Source: Sphingomonas abietis (lineage in GTDB: Bacteria; Pseudomonadota; Alphaproteobacteria; Sphingomonadales; Sphingomonadaceae). Taken from it: a stretch of 64,000 nucleotides of DNA. The notes beneath the pieces were generated by a model. The model was not told the DNA's origin, did no database searches, and saw nothing but the letters and a program-made list of their open reading frames with translations. The stretch lies in assembly GCF_027625475.1 (NCBI RefSeq), contig NZ_CP115174.1, positions 3,814,501 to 3,878,500 of the forward strand, given 5' to 3'. The translations under genes were made by a program, and so were the position numbers. Numbering within the stretch: position 1 is the stretch's first letter; each line of letters begins with the position of its first letter. Shown here in pieces: positions 1-8,167 of the stretch.

Positions 1-2
1 TC

Positions 3-1006
3 GGCTCAATATCCTTAGGCATTGATCAGATCCTTGTAGGTGAGACGCTTGCCGAGCATTCGGCCGGCCGTGGCTTCAATAAAGGCCATTGTGCCGCCCT
101 GAGCGGTGTTATGGCGGAACGAGAACTCGTTGACGTAGCGGTGCAGATGCTTTGCACTCATGTAGTGGAAGATACCGTAGTGGCCGCGCTTGAGAAGCGC
201 CCAAAAGCTCTCGATACCATTAGTGTGGGCCATATCGCGGACATACTCGCCAACCGAGTGATTGACCCGAATATGCTTGTAGCCTGACGCCTCGATGCCG
301 ACGTAGCTCGAATGGCTGTCAGTGACGACGGTAGCGCCGGCCGGGGCGTTATCGCGAATAAAGCCCTGTAGCGTTGCAGCCTTGGTATTGGCGATCGGCA
401 TGGCTTTGACAGTCGCCGTGCCACGGATGCCGATAACAGCCACCTTGCCGACAGTCCCGCGACCGGCGTTGAGCTTCTTTCTGGCATGCTTATTCTTCTC
501 GCTGCCGCCGACATAGGTTTCGTCGATTTGGACATGATCGCCCATGTCGCCGCCCTGCTCGCCCAGCCACGTCTCGCGGATGCGCTGGGCGAGAAACCAT
601 GCCGACTTCTGCGTGATGCCCAACTCGCGGGCCATCTGCGTCGAGGGGATGCCCTTGCGCGCAGTCGTCATCATGTAGATGGCCATCAGCCACTTGTGCA
701 GCGAGAGGCGGCTTTCGGCCAGCACCGTGCCGGTGCGGACGCTGAAATGCTGGCGGCAATCGCGGCAACGGTAGGGCATGGGCTTCATGCTCTTAACCGG
801 CGAAACTGAGAGGCTACCACAATGAGGGCAGGAAACTTCGCCGGCCCAACGGTTGTGCTCGAAATACTCCCGCGCTGCCTCCTCGTTCGGGAACTGCTGG
901 AAGAACTGATAGAGGCTGACGTTTTCGGGCTGGCTGCTCATGAAACCTAACTAGCCAGAATCGGCATTGCCGTCAAGCGGCTTGGCTAGTTAGGTATATA
1001 GTTCCC
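3..1006 (-). mobile_element. IS1595-family insertion sequence, apparently complete
   Basis: One transposase gene fills the element. The outer ends read inward as GGCTCAATATCCTTAGG on the left and GGGAACTATATACC on the right; they are only loosely alike and count as imperfect terminal repeats. IS1595 elements usually make 8-bp target duplications. The 8 bases after the right end are AATATATC, and the only two bases visible before the left end are TC, which fits the end of such a duplication but is weak proof. A perfect 12-bp inverted repeat (CCTAACTAGCCA, 945-956, and its complement at 983-994) lies in the transposase upstream region. The element abuts the 3' end of the integrase gene without breaking it. 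Confidence 0.6.
15..941 (-). CDS. IS1595-family (ISXO2-like) transposase
   Basis: This 308-residue protein has the IS1595 plan. An N-terminal zinc ribbon shows two Cys pairs (CPHC about residue 38 and CRDC about residue 59), followed by a helix-turn-helix region and an ISXO2-like DDE nuclease domain. Acidic catalytic positions are visible in QIDETYVGG and VTDSHSSYVG, with the HTNGIESFW block near the C terminus. The length is normal for the family and there is no frameshift, so the transposase may be active. The ATG lies right after the inverted repeat that probably carries the promoter. It catalyses cut-and-paste or replicative movement of the element. Confidence 0.9.
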   Translation of the reverse strand: MSSQPENVSLYQFFQQFPNEEAAREYFEHNRWAGEVSCPHCGSLSVSPVKSMKPMPYRCRDCRQHFSVRTGTVLAESRLSLHKWLMAIYMMTTARKGIPSTQMARELGITQKSAWFLAQRIRETWLGEQGGDMGDHVQIDETYVGGSEKNKHARKKLNAGRGTVGKVAVIGIRGTATVKAMPIANTKAATLQGFIRDNAPAGATVVTDSHSSYVGIEASGYKHIRVNHSVGEYVRDMAHTNGIESFWALLKRGHYGIFHYMSAKHLHRYVNEFSFRHNTAQGGTMAFIEATAGRMLGKRLTYKDLINA

Positions 1007-1012
1007 AATATA

Positions 1013-2299
1013 TCAGCGTCTCGGACCAGTGAGCAGCGTGGCCGCCGGTGCCATGCCGGCCATCAGCAGATCGGCCCATTCCTGCCCGAGTTCGCGACGG
1101 CGCTCCATATGTTCATGGCGGTCATAGGCGGCGGCCACCTTGTTCTCCGGCATATGGGCCAGCATTCGTTCGATGGTGTCCAGATCCTCGATGCGCCGTT
1201 GCTTTCGCGCCCGCGCCTTCATTGTCGTAGAGAAGGCCGCGCGCCAGCCATGGGGAACGTGCCGACCGTGGAAGCCGACCCGATTGTAGAGATAGCCGAT
1301 CGCGTTCTCACTGAGCGGATGGTGGCTGTGCCGCTGGCTGGGGAACACGTAGCGGGCTCGCTCCGTCAACCGGCGGATCGTGCGTAGGACATCGACTGCC
1401 TGCCATGGGAGCGGCACGAGATGCTCAAACGCCTCTTCGTCCTTCCTCTCGACGACGAGTTTCATGCGGGCCGCCGGCACGCGCCATAGCGGTTGCTGAG
1501 GCCCGATGAAGTCTCCGGTCCAGTCAATGCCCTCGAACTCACCCCAGCTCGCTCCGCGCACCACGCCCGGTCTAACGACAGTGAGCGCCAGTAGGCGCGA
1601 CGCCAACTTCGTCACCGGCGATGCCCCCGACGCTTCGGCCGCAACAAGGACCTCGCGCGCGTCGTCCGGATCGGTGAGCGAGGGCTGCTTGCCCTTCTTG
1701 GGGAGCGGCTTGAGCGCGTTCGTCACGACGGCCGCAGGATCGGCCGAGCCGACGCCTTCCGAGATCGCGAAGACGAATACGGCCGACATGCGTTGGCGCA
1801 GCCGCTTGGCCGTCTCGATCGCGCCTCGCTTCTCGACCTTGCGCAGCACCTCCAACACGCCAGGCGGATCGATCTCGCTGAGCGGCGTCGAGCCGATGTG
1901 CGGGAAGATGTCGCGTTCGAGGCTGTTGATCACGTCGGCGGCATGGACTGGAGCCCAGATCGGGGTTTGCTGCTCATGCCACTGCCGAGCCATCTTCTCG
2001 AAGGTGATCGCGGCGCGGGCCGCTGCCTCGGCGCGCCGCTTCTCCGTCTGCACGCCAGGATCTATGTCGTCGCGGAGAAGCCGCCGTGCCGCGTCCCGCT
2101 TGTCGCGCGCCTCGGACAGCGAGACCTCGGGATAGGGGCCGAACATCAGCCGGCGCTCCTTCTGTCCGAAGCGGTATTTCATCCGCCAGCTCTTGTGCCC
2201 CTTGGTGGTGACATACAGGTGCAGGCCATTGGCGTCGGCCAGCTTGTAGTCCTTATCCTTCGCGGCGGCCTTCCTGGCCTGGGTATCCGTCAGCGGCAC
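1013..2299 (-). CDS. P4-type tyrosine integrase of a genomic island
   Basis: A site-specific tyrosine recombinase of 428 residues that begins with the typical MPLTDTQARK. The GTG at 2299 is chosen because a run of G (GGGGGG) lies just upstream; an upstream ATG would add 22 residues that do not fit the family. An N-terminal DUF4102-like arm-binding domain with FGPYPEVSLSEAR is followed by the catalytic domain. Box I Arg is in VVRPGVVRGASW, the HxxR is in HGWRAAF, and the late His and Tyr are in LAHMPENKVAAAYDRHEH. All key residues are present. The gene starts next to the 3' end of tRNA-Ser, the usual arrangement for an island integrase; the island would extend leftward out of the window. Confidence 0.9.
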   Translation of the reverse strand: MPLTDTQARKAAAKDKDYKLADANGLHLYVTTKGHKSWRMKYRFGQKERRLMFGPYPEVSLSEARDKRDAARRLLRDDIDPGVQTEKRRAEAAARAAITFEKMARQWHEQQTPIWAPVHAADVINSLERDIFPHIGSTPLSEIDPPGVLEVLRKVEKRGAIETAKRLRQRMSAVFVFAISEGVGSADPAAVVTNALKPLPKKGKQPSLTDPDDAREVLVAAEASGASPVTKLASRLLALTVVRPGVVRGASWGEFEGIDWTGDFIGPQQPLWRVPAARMKLVVERKDEEAFEHLVPLPWQAVDVLRTIRRLTERARYVFPSQRHSHHPLSENAIGYLYNRVGFHGRHVPHGWRAAFSTTMKARARKQRRIEDLDTIERMLAHMPENKVAAAYDRHEHMERRRELGQEWADLLMAGMAPAATLLTGPRR

Positions 2300-2441
2300 G
2301 ATGCCCCCCCAATTCCTAATCTCGATGCCCCTTACATGCCCCCTGAGGCGTGCGATTGGGTGCATGGGTTTGCGACACGCGATCTACCTGACCGCGAGCG
2401 AAACATAGCGATTTCGGGGGTTTCCTGCTAGGGAAAGTCAT

Positions 2442-2458
2442 GGTTAGCAGGGGTTAGC
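2442..2458. repeat. two GGTTAGC direct repeats, 10 bp apart
   Basis: GGTTAGC occurs at 2442-2448 and again at 2452-2458, between the integrase start and the tRNA-Ser 3' end. A 10-bp period puts both copies on one face of the helix, as seen for integrase arm or excisionase sites. The function is inferred from position only. Confidence 0.35.
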
Positions 2459-2469
2459 TAGGGGGTTTT

Positions 2470-2559
<90 letters not shown>

Positions 2560-2684
2560 GCGAGAAACGCTGACGGCCTCCGGGGAGGGCGTCATGATCG
2601 TGAGGCGCGGCCATTAGCGACAGTCGAGCCGCTTGCCAAGCCGTGAATGCTTGCCTCGCACAATCTATACCCTAGATAAGGTGC

Positions 2685-3077
2685 ATGAACGAAAGCCCCG
2701 ACATCACAGGCGCCCCGCACAGCGTGCCGGAAGCCCTGCTGGCGGCCCCCAGTATCGTGCATGCACGCTTTTCGCTGGGTGACGTCGTCAAGCACCGGCT
2801 GCTCGATTTCCGCGGCGTCGTGTTCGACATCGATCCGGTCTTCGCCAACACCGAAGAATGGTATGAGGCGATTCCCGAAAGCATCCGCCCGTCCAAGGAG
2901 CAGCCTTTCTACCATCTGCTCGCCGAGAATGCCGAATCGAGCTACGTCGCCTATGTCAGCCAGCAGAATCTGGTGGCGGATCGCAGCGACGAGCCGGTCG
3001 AGCACCCCGCCCTCGACGGGCTGTTCGATGGTTTCGCCGAAGGCCGCTACACGCTGCGCCGCGAGCATCGGCACTAG
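2685..3077 (+). CDS. hspQ: heat shock protein HspQ
   Basis: A 130-residue protein of the HspQ/YccV hemimethylated-DNA-binding-like family. The core begins at ARFSLGDVVKHR and includes FRGVVFDIDPVF, NTEEWYE, QPFYHLLAE and SYVAYVSQQNL, all typical of the family. In enterobacteria HspQ helps degrade denatured DnaA and modulates Lon specificity; whether that holds here is inference. The first 25 residues are a variable lead. The gene stands alone between tRNA-Ser and rplU. Confidence 0.88.
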   Translation: MNESPDITGAPHSVPEALLAAPSIVHARFSLGDVVKHRLLDFRGVVFDIDPVFANTEEWYEAIPESIRPSKEQPFYHLLAENAESSYVAYVSQQNLVADRSDEPVEHPALDGLFDGFAEGRYTLRREHRH

Positions 3078-3216
3078 GCTCGCCAGCGAGCGGGAAACTC
3101 CGCCTGCTTTCGATTGACAGACTCAGCCGAATCCCTTAGGCGGCCGGCTTTCCGCGTGGAACCGTGGCGCTTTCGCTCCATCTACCGCGTGCCAGGTCCA
3201 GATTGAAGAGAGAGCC

Positions 3217-3525
3217 ATGTTCGCTATCGTGCGCACGGGCGGCAAGCAGTATCGCGTCGCCGCCGGAGACAAGATCGTCGTCGAGAAGATGGCCGGAGAG
3301 GCCGGTGACACCATCTCGCTGGGCGACATCCTGTTCGCCGGCAATGACGGTGAATCGCAGGCCACCGATGGCCTCTCGGTGTCCGCCAAGATCATCGCGC
3401 AGGCGCGCGGCGAGAAGGTGATCGTTTTCAAGAAGCGTCGCCGCCACAATTACCGTCGCCGCAACGGCCATCGCCAGCACCACACGATCCTCGAGATCCT
3501 GTCGGTCGGCGGCACCCAGGCCTGA
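3217..3525 (+). CDS. rplU: 50S ribosomal protein L21
   Basis: Large-subunit ribosomal protein of 102 residues that opens with [14 protein letters not shown], the L21 signature, and contains the [18 protein letters not shown]-binding stretch. It is followed 29 bp later by rpmA, the conserved rplU-rpmA pair, with obgE further downstream as in most proteobacteria. The 139 bp upstream presumably hold the promoter and leader; a GAGAGAG purine run lies right before the ATG. Confidence 0.97.
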   Translation: MFAIVRTGGKQYRVAAGDKIVVEKMAGEAGDTISLGDILFAGNDGESQATDGLSVSAKIIAQARGEKVIVFKKRRRHNYRRRNGHRQHHTILEILSVGGTQA

Positions 3526-3554
3526 GCCGCAACGAGCCCGAGGAGTAGAGAGCA

Positions 3555-3824
3555 ATGGCACATAAGAAAGCAGGCGGCTCGTCGCGCAACGGCCGCGATT
3601 CGGCAGGTCGTCGTCTTGGCGTGAAGAAGTTCGGCGGTCAGGAAGTGATCGGCGGCAACATCATCGTCCGCCAGCGCGGCACGCGGGTGTATCCGGGCGT
3701 GAACGTCGGCATGGGCAAGGATCACACCCTGTTCGCCACCGTGGAAGGCCGCGTGCGCTTCCATGATGGCCGCCTCGGCCGCAAATATGTTTCGGTCGAC
3801 GCCGTGGCGCTCGCAGCCGAGTAA
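3555..3824 (+). CDS. rpmA: 50S ribosomal protein L27
   Basis: Ribosomal protein of 89 residues starting [16 protein letters not shown], the conserved L27 N terminus that reaches toward the peptidyl-transferase centre. The start is clear, with GAGGAG upstream. It is second in the operon after rplU and is followed by an intrinsic terminator at 3888-3918, which separates the ribosomal pair from the GNAT gene and obgE. Confidence 0.97.
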   Translation: MAHKKAGGSSRNGRDSAGRRLGVKKFGGQEVIGGNIIVRQRGTRVYPGVNVGMGKDHTLFATVEGRVRFHDGRLGRKYVSVDAVALAAE

Positions 3825-3887
3825 CATGGACGATCAGGGGATCGTCCCAGGGGGCGATTCCGGGTTTTGCGACAAGCGGAACCAAAA

Positions 3888-3918
3888 GGGAGACGGGTCG
3901 CCCCGGCTCCCTTTTTTT
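3888..3918 (+). terminator. intrinsic terminator after rplU-rpmA
   Basis: GGGAG pairs with CTCCC, with an inner CGGG/CCCG stem, followed directly by seven T. It lies about 60 bp after the rpmA stop. Confidence 0.85.
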
Positions 3919-4011
3919 GTTTCTCCCTCAAAAATATCTGTCGTCTGCCGGTAACTTAACGCTCGTAGGAGCGTTCCGGGCGGGCGTGGGAGAGGCAAAG
4001 AGATTACTGCC

Positions 4012-4530
4012 ATGTTTGCAAGAACCGAACGGCTGCTGCTGCGGCCAGGCTGGGGCGAGGATGCCCCTGCCCTATTCACTGCGATCGCCGACGAGGCGAT
4101 CATCGACAAGCTTCCGGGCACGTCCTGGCCCTACAAGGCCGAGGATGCCGAAGCCTTCCTGCTGCGTGATCGCGCGCCGGACGATCTGCCCGAGCTGCTG
4201 ATCTACGCCCGCACCCGCGGCGCGCCGAAGCTGGTCGGCGGCATCGCCCTGCGCGAGACTGAGGGCGAGGAATCGGCGGAGCTCGATTACTGGATCGCGC
4301 GGCCCTGCTGGGGCCTGGGCTTCGCCACCGAGGCGGGCCAGGCGGTGGTCGGCATGGCACGGCACGGGCTGCGGCTGAAATCGCTCCGCTCGGGCCATTT
4401 CCCCGACAACCCTGCTTCCGGCCGGGTGCTGGAGAAGCTCGGCTTCGTGCCCACCGGCGAGACGGAGAAGCGCTGGAGCAGCGTGCGCGGCGAAGAGGTC
4501 GACTGCCTGATGTACGAGCACGCCGCCTGA
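4012..4530 (+). CDS. GNAT N-acetyltransferase, RimJ/RimL type
   Basis: A 172-residue acetyltransferase. It begins MFARTERLLLRPGWGEDAPALF, the usual RimJ/RimL-like opening, and has WIARPCWGLGFATEAG, in which the acetyl-CoA pyrophosphate-binding turn lies, and NPASGRVLEKLGFVPTGE near the C terminus. It would transfer an acetyl group from acetyl-CoA to a protein N terminus or small amine, but the substrate cannot be read from the sequence. It lies between rpmA and obgE, a location often seen in sphingomonads. Confidence 0.85.
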   Translation: MFARTERLLLRPGWGEDAPALFTAIADEAIIDKLPGTSWPYKAEDAEAFLLRDRAPDDLPELLIYARTRGAPKLVGGIALRETEGEESAELDYWIARPCWGLGFATEAGQAVVGMARHGLRLKSLRSGHFPDNPASGRVLEKLGFVPTGETEKRWSSVRGEEVDCLMYEHAA

Positions 4531-4672
4531 TCCGATCGTGACGCGGCCATGTTCGCAAGGGTAGCGCCCGAAGCCGATTCCGGCTAAGGGCGCCCCTTTC
4601 GCGACGAGATGGCCCTTCATCCGGTATGATCCGGAGCGCCGGCTTTCGTCCCAGACGTGTCCGGACCCGCCC

Positions 4673-5728
4673 ATGCATTTTCTCGACCAGGCCAAGATCT
4701 TCATCCGTTCCGGCGCCGGCGGCCCCGGCGCGGTCAGCTTCCGGCGCGAGAAGTTCATAGAATATGGCGGCCCGGACGGCGGCAATGGCGGCAAGGGCGG
4801 CGATATCATCTTCGAGGCGGTGCCCGGCCTGAACACCCTCATCGACTTTCGCTATACCCAGCATTTCCGCGCGCCGCGCGGCAAGGGCGGATCGGGCTCG
4901 AACCGCACCGGCGCGGGCGGCGACGATCTGGTGATCCGCGTGCCGGTCGGCACCCAGCTGATCTCCGACGACGACAACGAGACTGTGCTCGCCGATTTCA
5001 CCGTCCCCGGCCAGCAGCAGGTGTTCCTGAAGGGCGGCGACGGCGGCCGCGGCAACCTGACCTACAAGACCTCGACCAACCGCGCGCCCCGCCAGCACGG
5101 GCCGGGCTGGCCGAGCGAGGAGATGTGGGTGTGGCTGCGGCTCAAGCTGCTCGCCGACGCGGGGCTGGTGGGACTTCCCAACGCGGGCAAGTCCACCTTC
5201 ATCAATTCGGTGAGCAACGCCAAGGCCAAGGTCGGCGATTATCCGTTCACCACCGTGCGCCCGCAGCTTGGCGTGGTCAGCCATCGCGATCGCGAGTTCG
5301 TGGTCGCCGACATCCCCGGCCTGATCGAAGGCGCGGCGGACGGTGCTGGCATCGGCGATCGCTTCCTCGGCCATATCGAGCGCTGCCGGGTGCTGCTCCA
5401 TCTGGTCGATGCGACCGGCGACGACCCGATCGAGGCCTATCGCATCGTCCGCGAGGAATTGTCGGCCTATGGCGGCGGACTGGACGAGAAGAGCGAGGTG
5501 CTCGCGCTCAACAAGGTCGATGCGATCGACGCCAAGACCCGGACCAAGCTCATCAAGGCGCTGAAGAAGGAGAGCGGCGGCGATCCCTTCATCCTCTCCG
5601 GCGCCACGCGGGAGGGCCTGCCCGAAGTGCTCGATGCGCTGGTCGATGCGATCGGGCCGGTCGGTCCGTCGCCCGAGAGCGTCCAGACGAGTGAAGCGGA
5701 CGAAGAGAAGCCCTGGTCCCCATTGTGA
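4673..5728 (+). CDS. obgE: GTPase Obg (CgtA)
   Basis: A ribosome-associated GTPase of 351 residues involved in 50S maturation and growth control. The glycine-rich Obg fold (residues 1 to about 158, [17 protein letters not shown]...) is followed by the G domain: G1 GLPNAGKST near residue 166, switch region [10 protein letters not shown]3 [11 protein letters not shown]4 NKVD, and G5 SGATREGL. The C-terminal tail is short and acidic. It is downstream of rplU-rpmA as in most bacteria and is followed by proB. Confidence 0.97.
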   Translation: MHFLDQAKIFIRSGAGGPGAVSFRREKFIEYGGPDGGNGGKGGDIIFEAVPGLNTLIDFRYTQHFRAPRGKGGSGSNRTGAGGDDLVIRVPVGTQLISDDDNETVLADFTVPGQQQVFLKGGDGGRGNLTYKTSTNRAPRQHGPGWPSEEMWVWLRLKLLADAGLVGLPNAGKSTFINSVSNAKAKVGDYPFTTVRPQLGVVSHRDREFVVADIPGLIEGAADGAGIGDRFLGHIERCRVLLHLVDATGDDPIEAYRIVREELSAYGGGLDEKSEVLALNKVDAIDAKTRTKLIKALKKESGGDPFILSGATREGLPEVLDALVDAIGPVGPSPESVQTSEADEEKPWSPL

Positions 5729-5770
5729 CAGCGGGCGCTTCCGCCTAAGCGGTCGCTTCCCTTTGCTCCT

Positions 5771-6916
5771 GTGCCGGCCTTCCGCAACCCGATGACTCGC
5801 GCCGATCGTTTCGCCCCTGCCTCCTGCCCGACGCTGGTCGTGAAAATCGGCTCGGCGCTGCTGGTCACGCCCGACGGCCATGTGCGGCGGGACTGGCTGG
5901 CGGGCGTGGTCGCCGATCTGGCGGCGCGCCATGCCGCGGGCCAGCGGATCATCGTCGTATCCTCCGGCGCGATCGCGCTGGGCGCGCGGCGCCTGGGGCT
6001 GCCGGCCGGCGGGCGGGCCAGCCTGGAGGATGCGCAGGCGGCCGCCGCGACCGGCCAGATCGCGCTGTCGCAATGCTGGGCGGAGCTGCTCGGCAGCCGC
6101 GGCCTCACCGCCGCGCAGATGCTGCTCACCCTCGACGATCTCGAGGATCGCCGCCGCTATCTCAACGCCTCGGCCACCTTCGGCCGCCTGCTCGCGTTGG
6201 GCGTGGTGCCGGTCGTCAACGAGAATGACACGGTGGCCACCGAGGAGATCCGCTTCGGCGACAATGACCGGCTCGCCGCGCGCGTGGCGCAGGCCGCCGG
6301 CGCCCATGGCGTGATCCTGCTGTCCGACGTCGACGGGCTCTATACCGCCAACCCCGGCACCGATCCTTCCGCCCGGCTGATCGAGGAAGTGCTCACCATC
6401 GACGACGGCATCATGGCGATGGCCGACAAGGGCTCGGCCTCCGGCATGGGATCGGGCGGCATGGTCGCCAAATTGCTGGCGGCGCGGATCGCGCATGCCG
6501 GCGGCGCCCATCTCGCCATCGTCACCGGCCGCAACGATTCGCCGATGGCCCGCTTCGCGCAGACCGGCCATGGCACCGTCTTCCCGGCCCCGGCCCGCGC
6601 CGGCGCCCGCAAGGCCTGGCTCGCCGGACGGCTCACCGCGAAGGGCCGGATCTTCATCGACACCGGCGCCGCCGCCGCGCTCGCGGGCGGCGCCAGCCTG
6701 CTCGCCGCCGGGGCGACCGGCGTCGAAGGTCCGTTTGCGCGCGGCGACGTGATCGACATCATGGCCGGCGATCATGTCGTGGCCCGCGGGCTGGTCGAAT
6801 ATGACGCGACGGACGTCGCCCGCATCGCCGGCCAGCGCTCCTCCGAACTGGCCGATATCCTCGGCTACGCGCCCCGCGCGGCGCTCGTCCATCGCGATCA
6901 TATGGTGCTGCTGTGA
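5771..6916 (+). CDS. proB: glutamate 5-kinase
   Basis: ATP-dependent phosphorylation of glutamate, the first step of proline synthesis. The 381 residues comprise an amino-acid kinase domain (VVKIGSALL at the start, SSGAIALGARRL, NENDTVATEEIRFGDND, and SGMGSGGMVAKL) and a C-terminal PUA domain from about residue 285. The chosen GTG gives MPAFRNPMTR; the ATG seven codons later is equally plausible. The last codons overlap the start of the next gene by 4 bp (GTGA), so proB may be translationally coupled to the epimerase gene. Confidence 0.95.
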   Translation: MPAFRNPMTRADRFAPASCPTLVVKIGSALLVTPDGHVRRDWLAGVVADLAARHAAGQRIIVVSSGAIALGARRLGLPAGGRASLEDAQAAAATGQIALSQCWAELLGSRGLTAAQMLLTLDDLEDRRRYLNASATFGRLLALGVVPVVNENDTVATEEIRFGDNDRLAARVAQAAGAHGVILLSDVDGLYTANPGTDPSARLIEEVLTIDDGIMAMADKGSASGMGSGGMVAKLLAARIAHAGGAHLAIVTGRNDSPMARFAQTGHGTVFPAPARAGARKAWLAGRLTAKGRIFIDTGAAAALAGGASLLAAGATGVEGPFARGDVIDIMAGDHVVARGLVEYDATDVARIAGQRSSELADILGYAPRAALVHRDHMVLL

Positions 6917-7839
6917 AGAATCGTCATCGCACGCTGGCGATCACCGGCGGCACCGGCTTCGTCGGCCGCCACCTGATCGACACCGCGCTGGCGCAGGGCC
7001 ACCTGGTCCGCGCCCTCACCCGCGCGCCCCGCCCGCCGCGCGCCGGCGTCCACTGGATCTACGGATCGATGGAGAAGCCGCTGGCGCTCTCCCAGCTGGT
7101 CGCGGGTGCGGATGCGGTGATCCATGTCGCCGGAGTCATCAACGCCCCCGATCGCGAAGGCTTCGCGCTCGGCAATGTCGAGGGCACGCTGGCGGTGGTG
7201 GACGCGACCCGCGCCGCCGGCATCCGCCGCTTCGTCCATGTCTCGTCGCTCGCCGCGCGCGAGCCGAGGATGTCCGACTATGGCTGGTCCAAGGCGCGGG
7301 CCGAGATCATCGTCGCCGCCTCGGCGCTCGACTGGACGATCGTGCGCCCGCCCGCCGTGTTCGGCCCCGGCGACCGCGAGATGCTGGAGCTGTTCCGCGC
7401 CGCGACGCGCGGCATCGTTCCCCTGCCGCCCGGCGGCCGCCTGTCGGTGATCGCCGCGCAGGATCTGGTCCGGCTGCTGCTCGCCGTGCTGCCCGACGAC
7501 GACGAGAGCCACGCCGCGATCTTCGAGCCCGACGATGGCCGCCCGGCCGGCTGGAGCCATGGCGAATTCGCCCAGGCGATCGGCCATGCGGTCGGCCGCC
7601 GGGTGCGCCCGCAGCCCGTTCCGGGCTGGGTGATGAAGGCCGGTGCGAAGCTCGATGCCCTGCTGCGCGGTCCCAACGCCAAGCTCACCGCCGATCGGGT
7701 GCGCTATTTCCTGCACGACGACTGGGTCTCCAATGCCGAGTTCCGGCCGCCCGCCCATCTCTGGCGCGCGCAATTGCCGACGATCGACGGACTGGCCATC
7801 GCCGCCGACAGCTATCGCGAGGAAGGGCTGCTGCGCTGA
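6913..7839 (+). CDS. NAD(P)-dependent epimerase/reductase, probable ceramide reductase CerR
   Basis: A 308-residue extended short-chain dehydrogenase. The Rossmann motif GGTGFVG is at about residues 12-18, the active-site YxxxK is in DYGWSKAR, and VRPPAVFGPGD follows. It sits immediately before a dedicated acyl carrier protein and serine palmitoyltransferase. In Caulobacter, the epimerase-like protein next to spt and acp (CerR) reduces the 3-keto group in bacterial ceramide synthesis; the same role is inferred here from family and context. The GTG start overlaps the proB stop. Alternative: an unrelated epimerase, less likely given the neighbours. Confidence 0.75.
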   Translation: MKNRHRTLAITGGTGFVGRHLIDTALAQGHLVRALTRAPRPPRAGVHWIYGSMEKPLALSQLVAGADAVIHVAGVINAPDREGFALGNVEGTLAVVDATRAAGIRRFVHVSSLAAREPRMSDYGWSKARAEIIVAASALDWTIVRPPAVFGPGDREMLELFRAATRGIVPLPPGGRLSVIAAQDLVRLLLAVLPDDDESHAAIFEPDDGRPAGWSHGEFAQAIGHAVGRRVRPQPVPGWVMKAGAKLDALLRGPNAKLTADRVRYFLHDDWVSNAEFRPPAHLWRAQLPTIDGLAIAADSYREEGLLR

Positions 7840-7918
7840 CGGCCGCCATCGCAATTCCGCCCCGCCATCGCCGCAATCGCTTGGCACGGACGAGGCACGA
7901 GATTAAGGACATCACCCC

Positions 7919-8167
7919 ATGACAACGCGCGACGACACCTTCGCCAAGGTGAAGGAACTCATCGACCCCTTCAACAAGAAGGGCATCTCTCTCACCGAGG
8001 CGACCCGCTTCGCGCAGGATCTCGAATGGGACAGCCTGACGGTGATGGATTTCGTCGCCGCGATCGAGGACGAGTTCGACATCATCATCACGATGAACAT
8101 GCAGGCCGAGATCGAGACGGTCGGCCAGCTCATCGATGCGGTCGAAAAGCTCAGGACGCCGGCATGA
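7919..8167 (+). CDS. dedicated acyl carrier protein of the sphingolipid locus
   Basis: An 82-residue ACP. The phosphopantetheine attachment Ser39 lies in EWDSLTVMDF, and the protein is acidic with the ACP four-helix pattern. It is much less similar to primary AcpP than that protein usually is between bacteria, in keeping with a special-purpose carrier. The stop overlaps the spt start (ATGA). In other alphaproteobacteria the equivalent ACP delivers acyl groups to serine palmitoyltransferase; that role is inferred here from the coupling. Confidence 0.88.
   Translation: MTTRDDTFAKVKELIDPFNKKGISLTEATRFAQDLEWDSLTVMDFVAAIEDEFDIIITMNMQAEIETVGQLIDAVEKLRTPA

Noticed and set aside
4100..6901. 933-residue open frame on the minus strand
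   Set aside because: It is antisense to obgE and proB; the composition is typical of a high-GC shadow frame and no family motif is seen.
8026..8163. N-terminal extension of serine palmitoyltransferase
   Set aside because: It would lie inside the ACP gene; the ATG at 8164 matches the length and residue numbering of the known enzyme.
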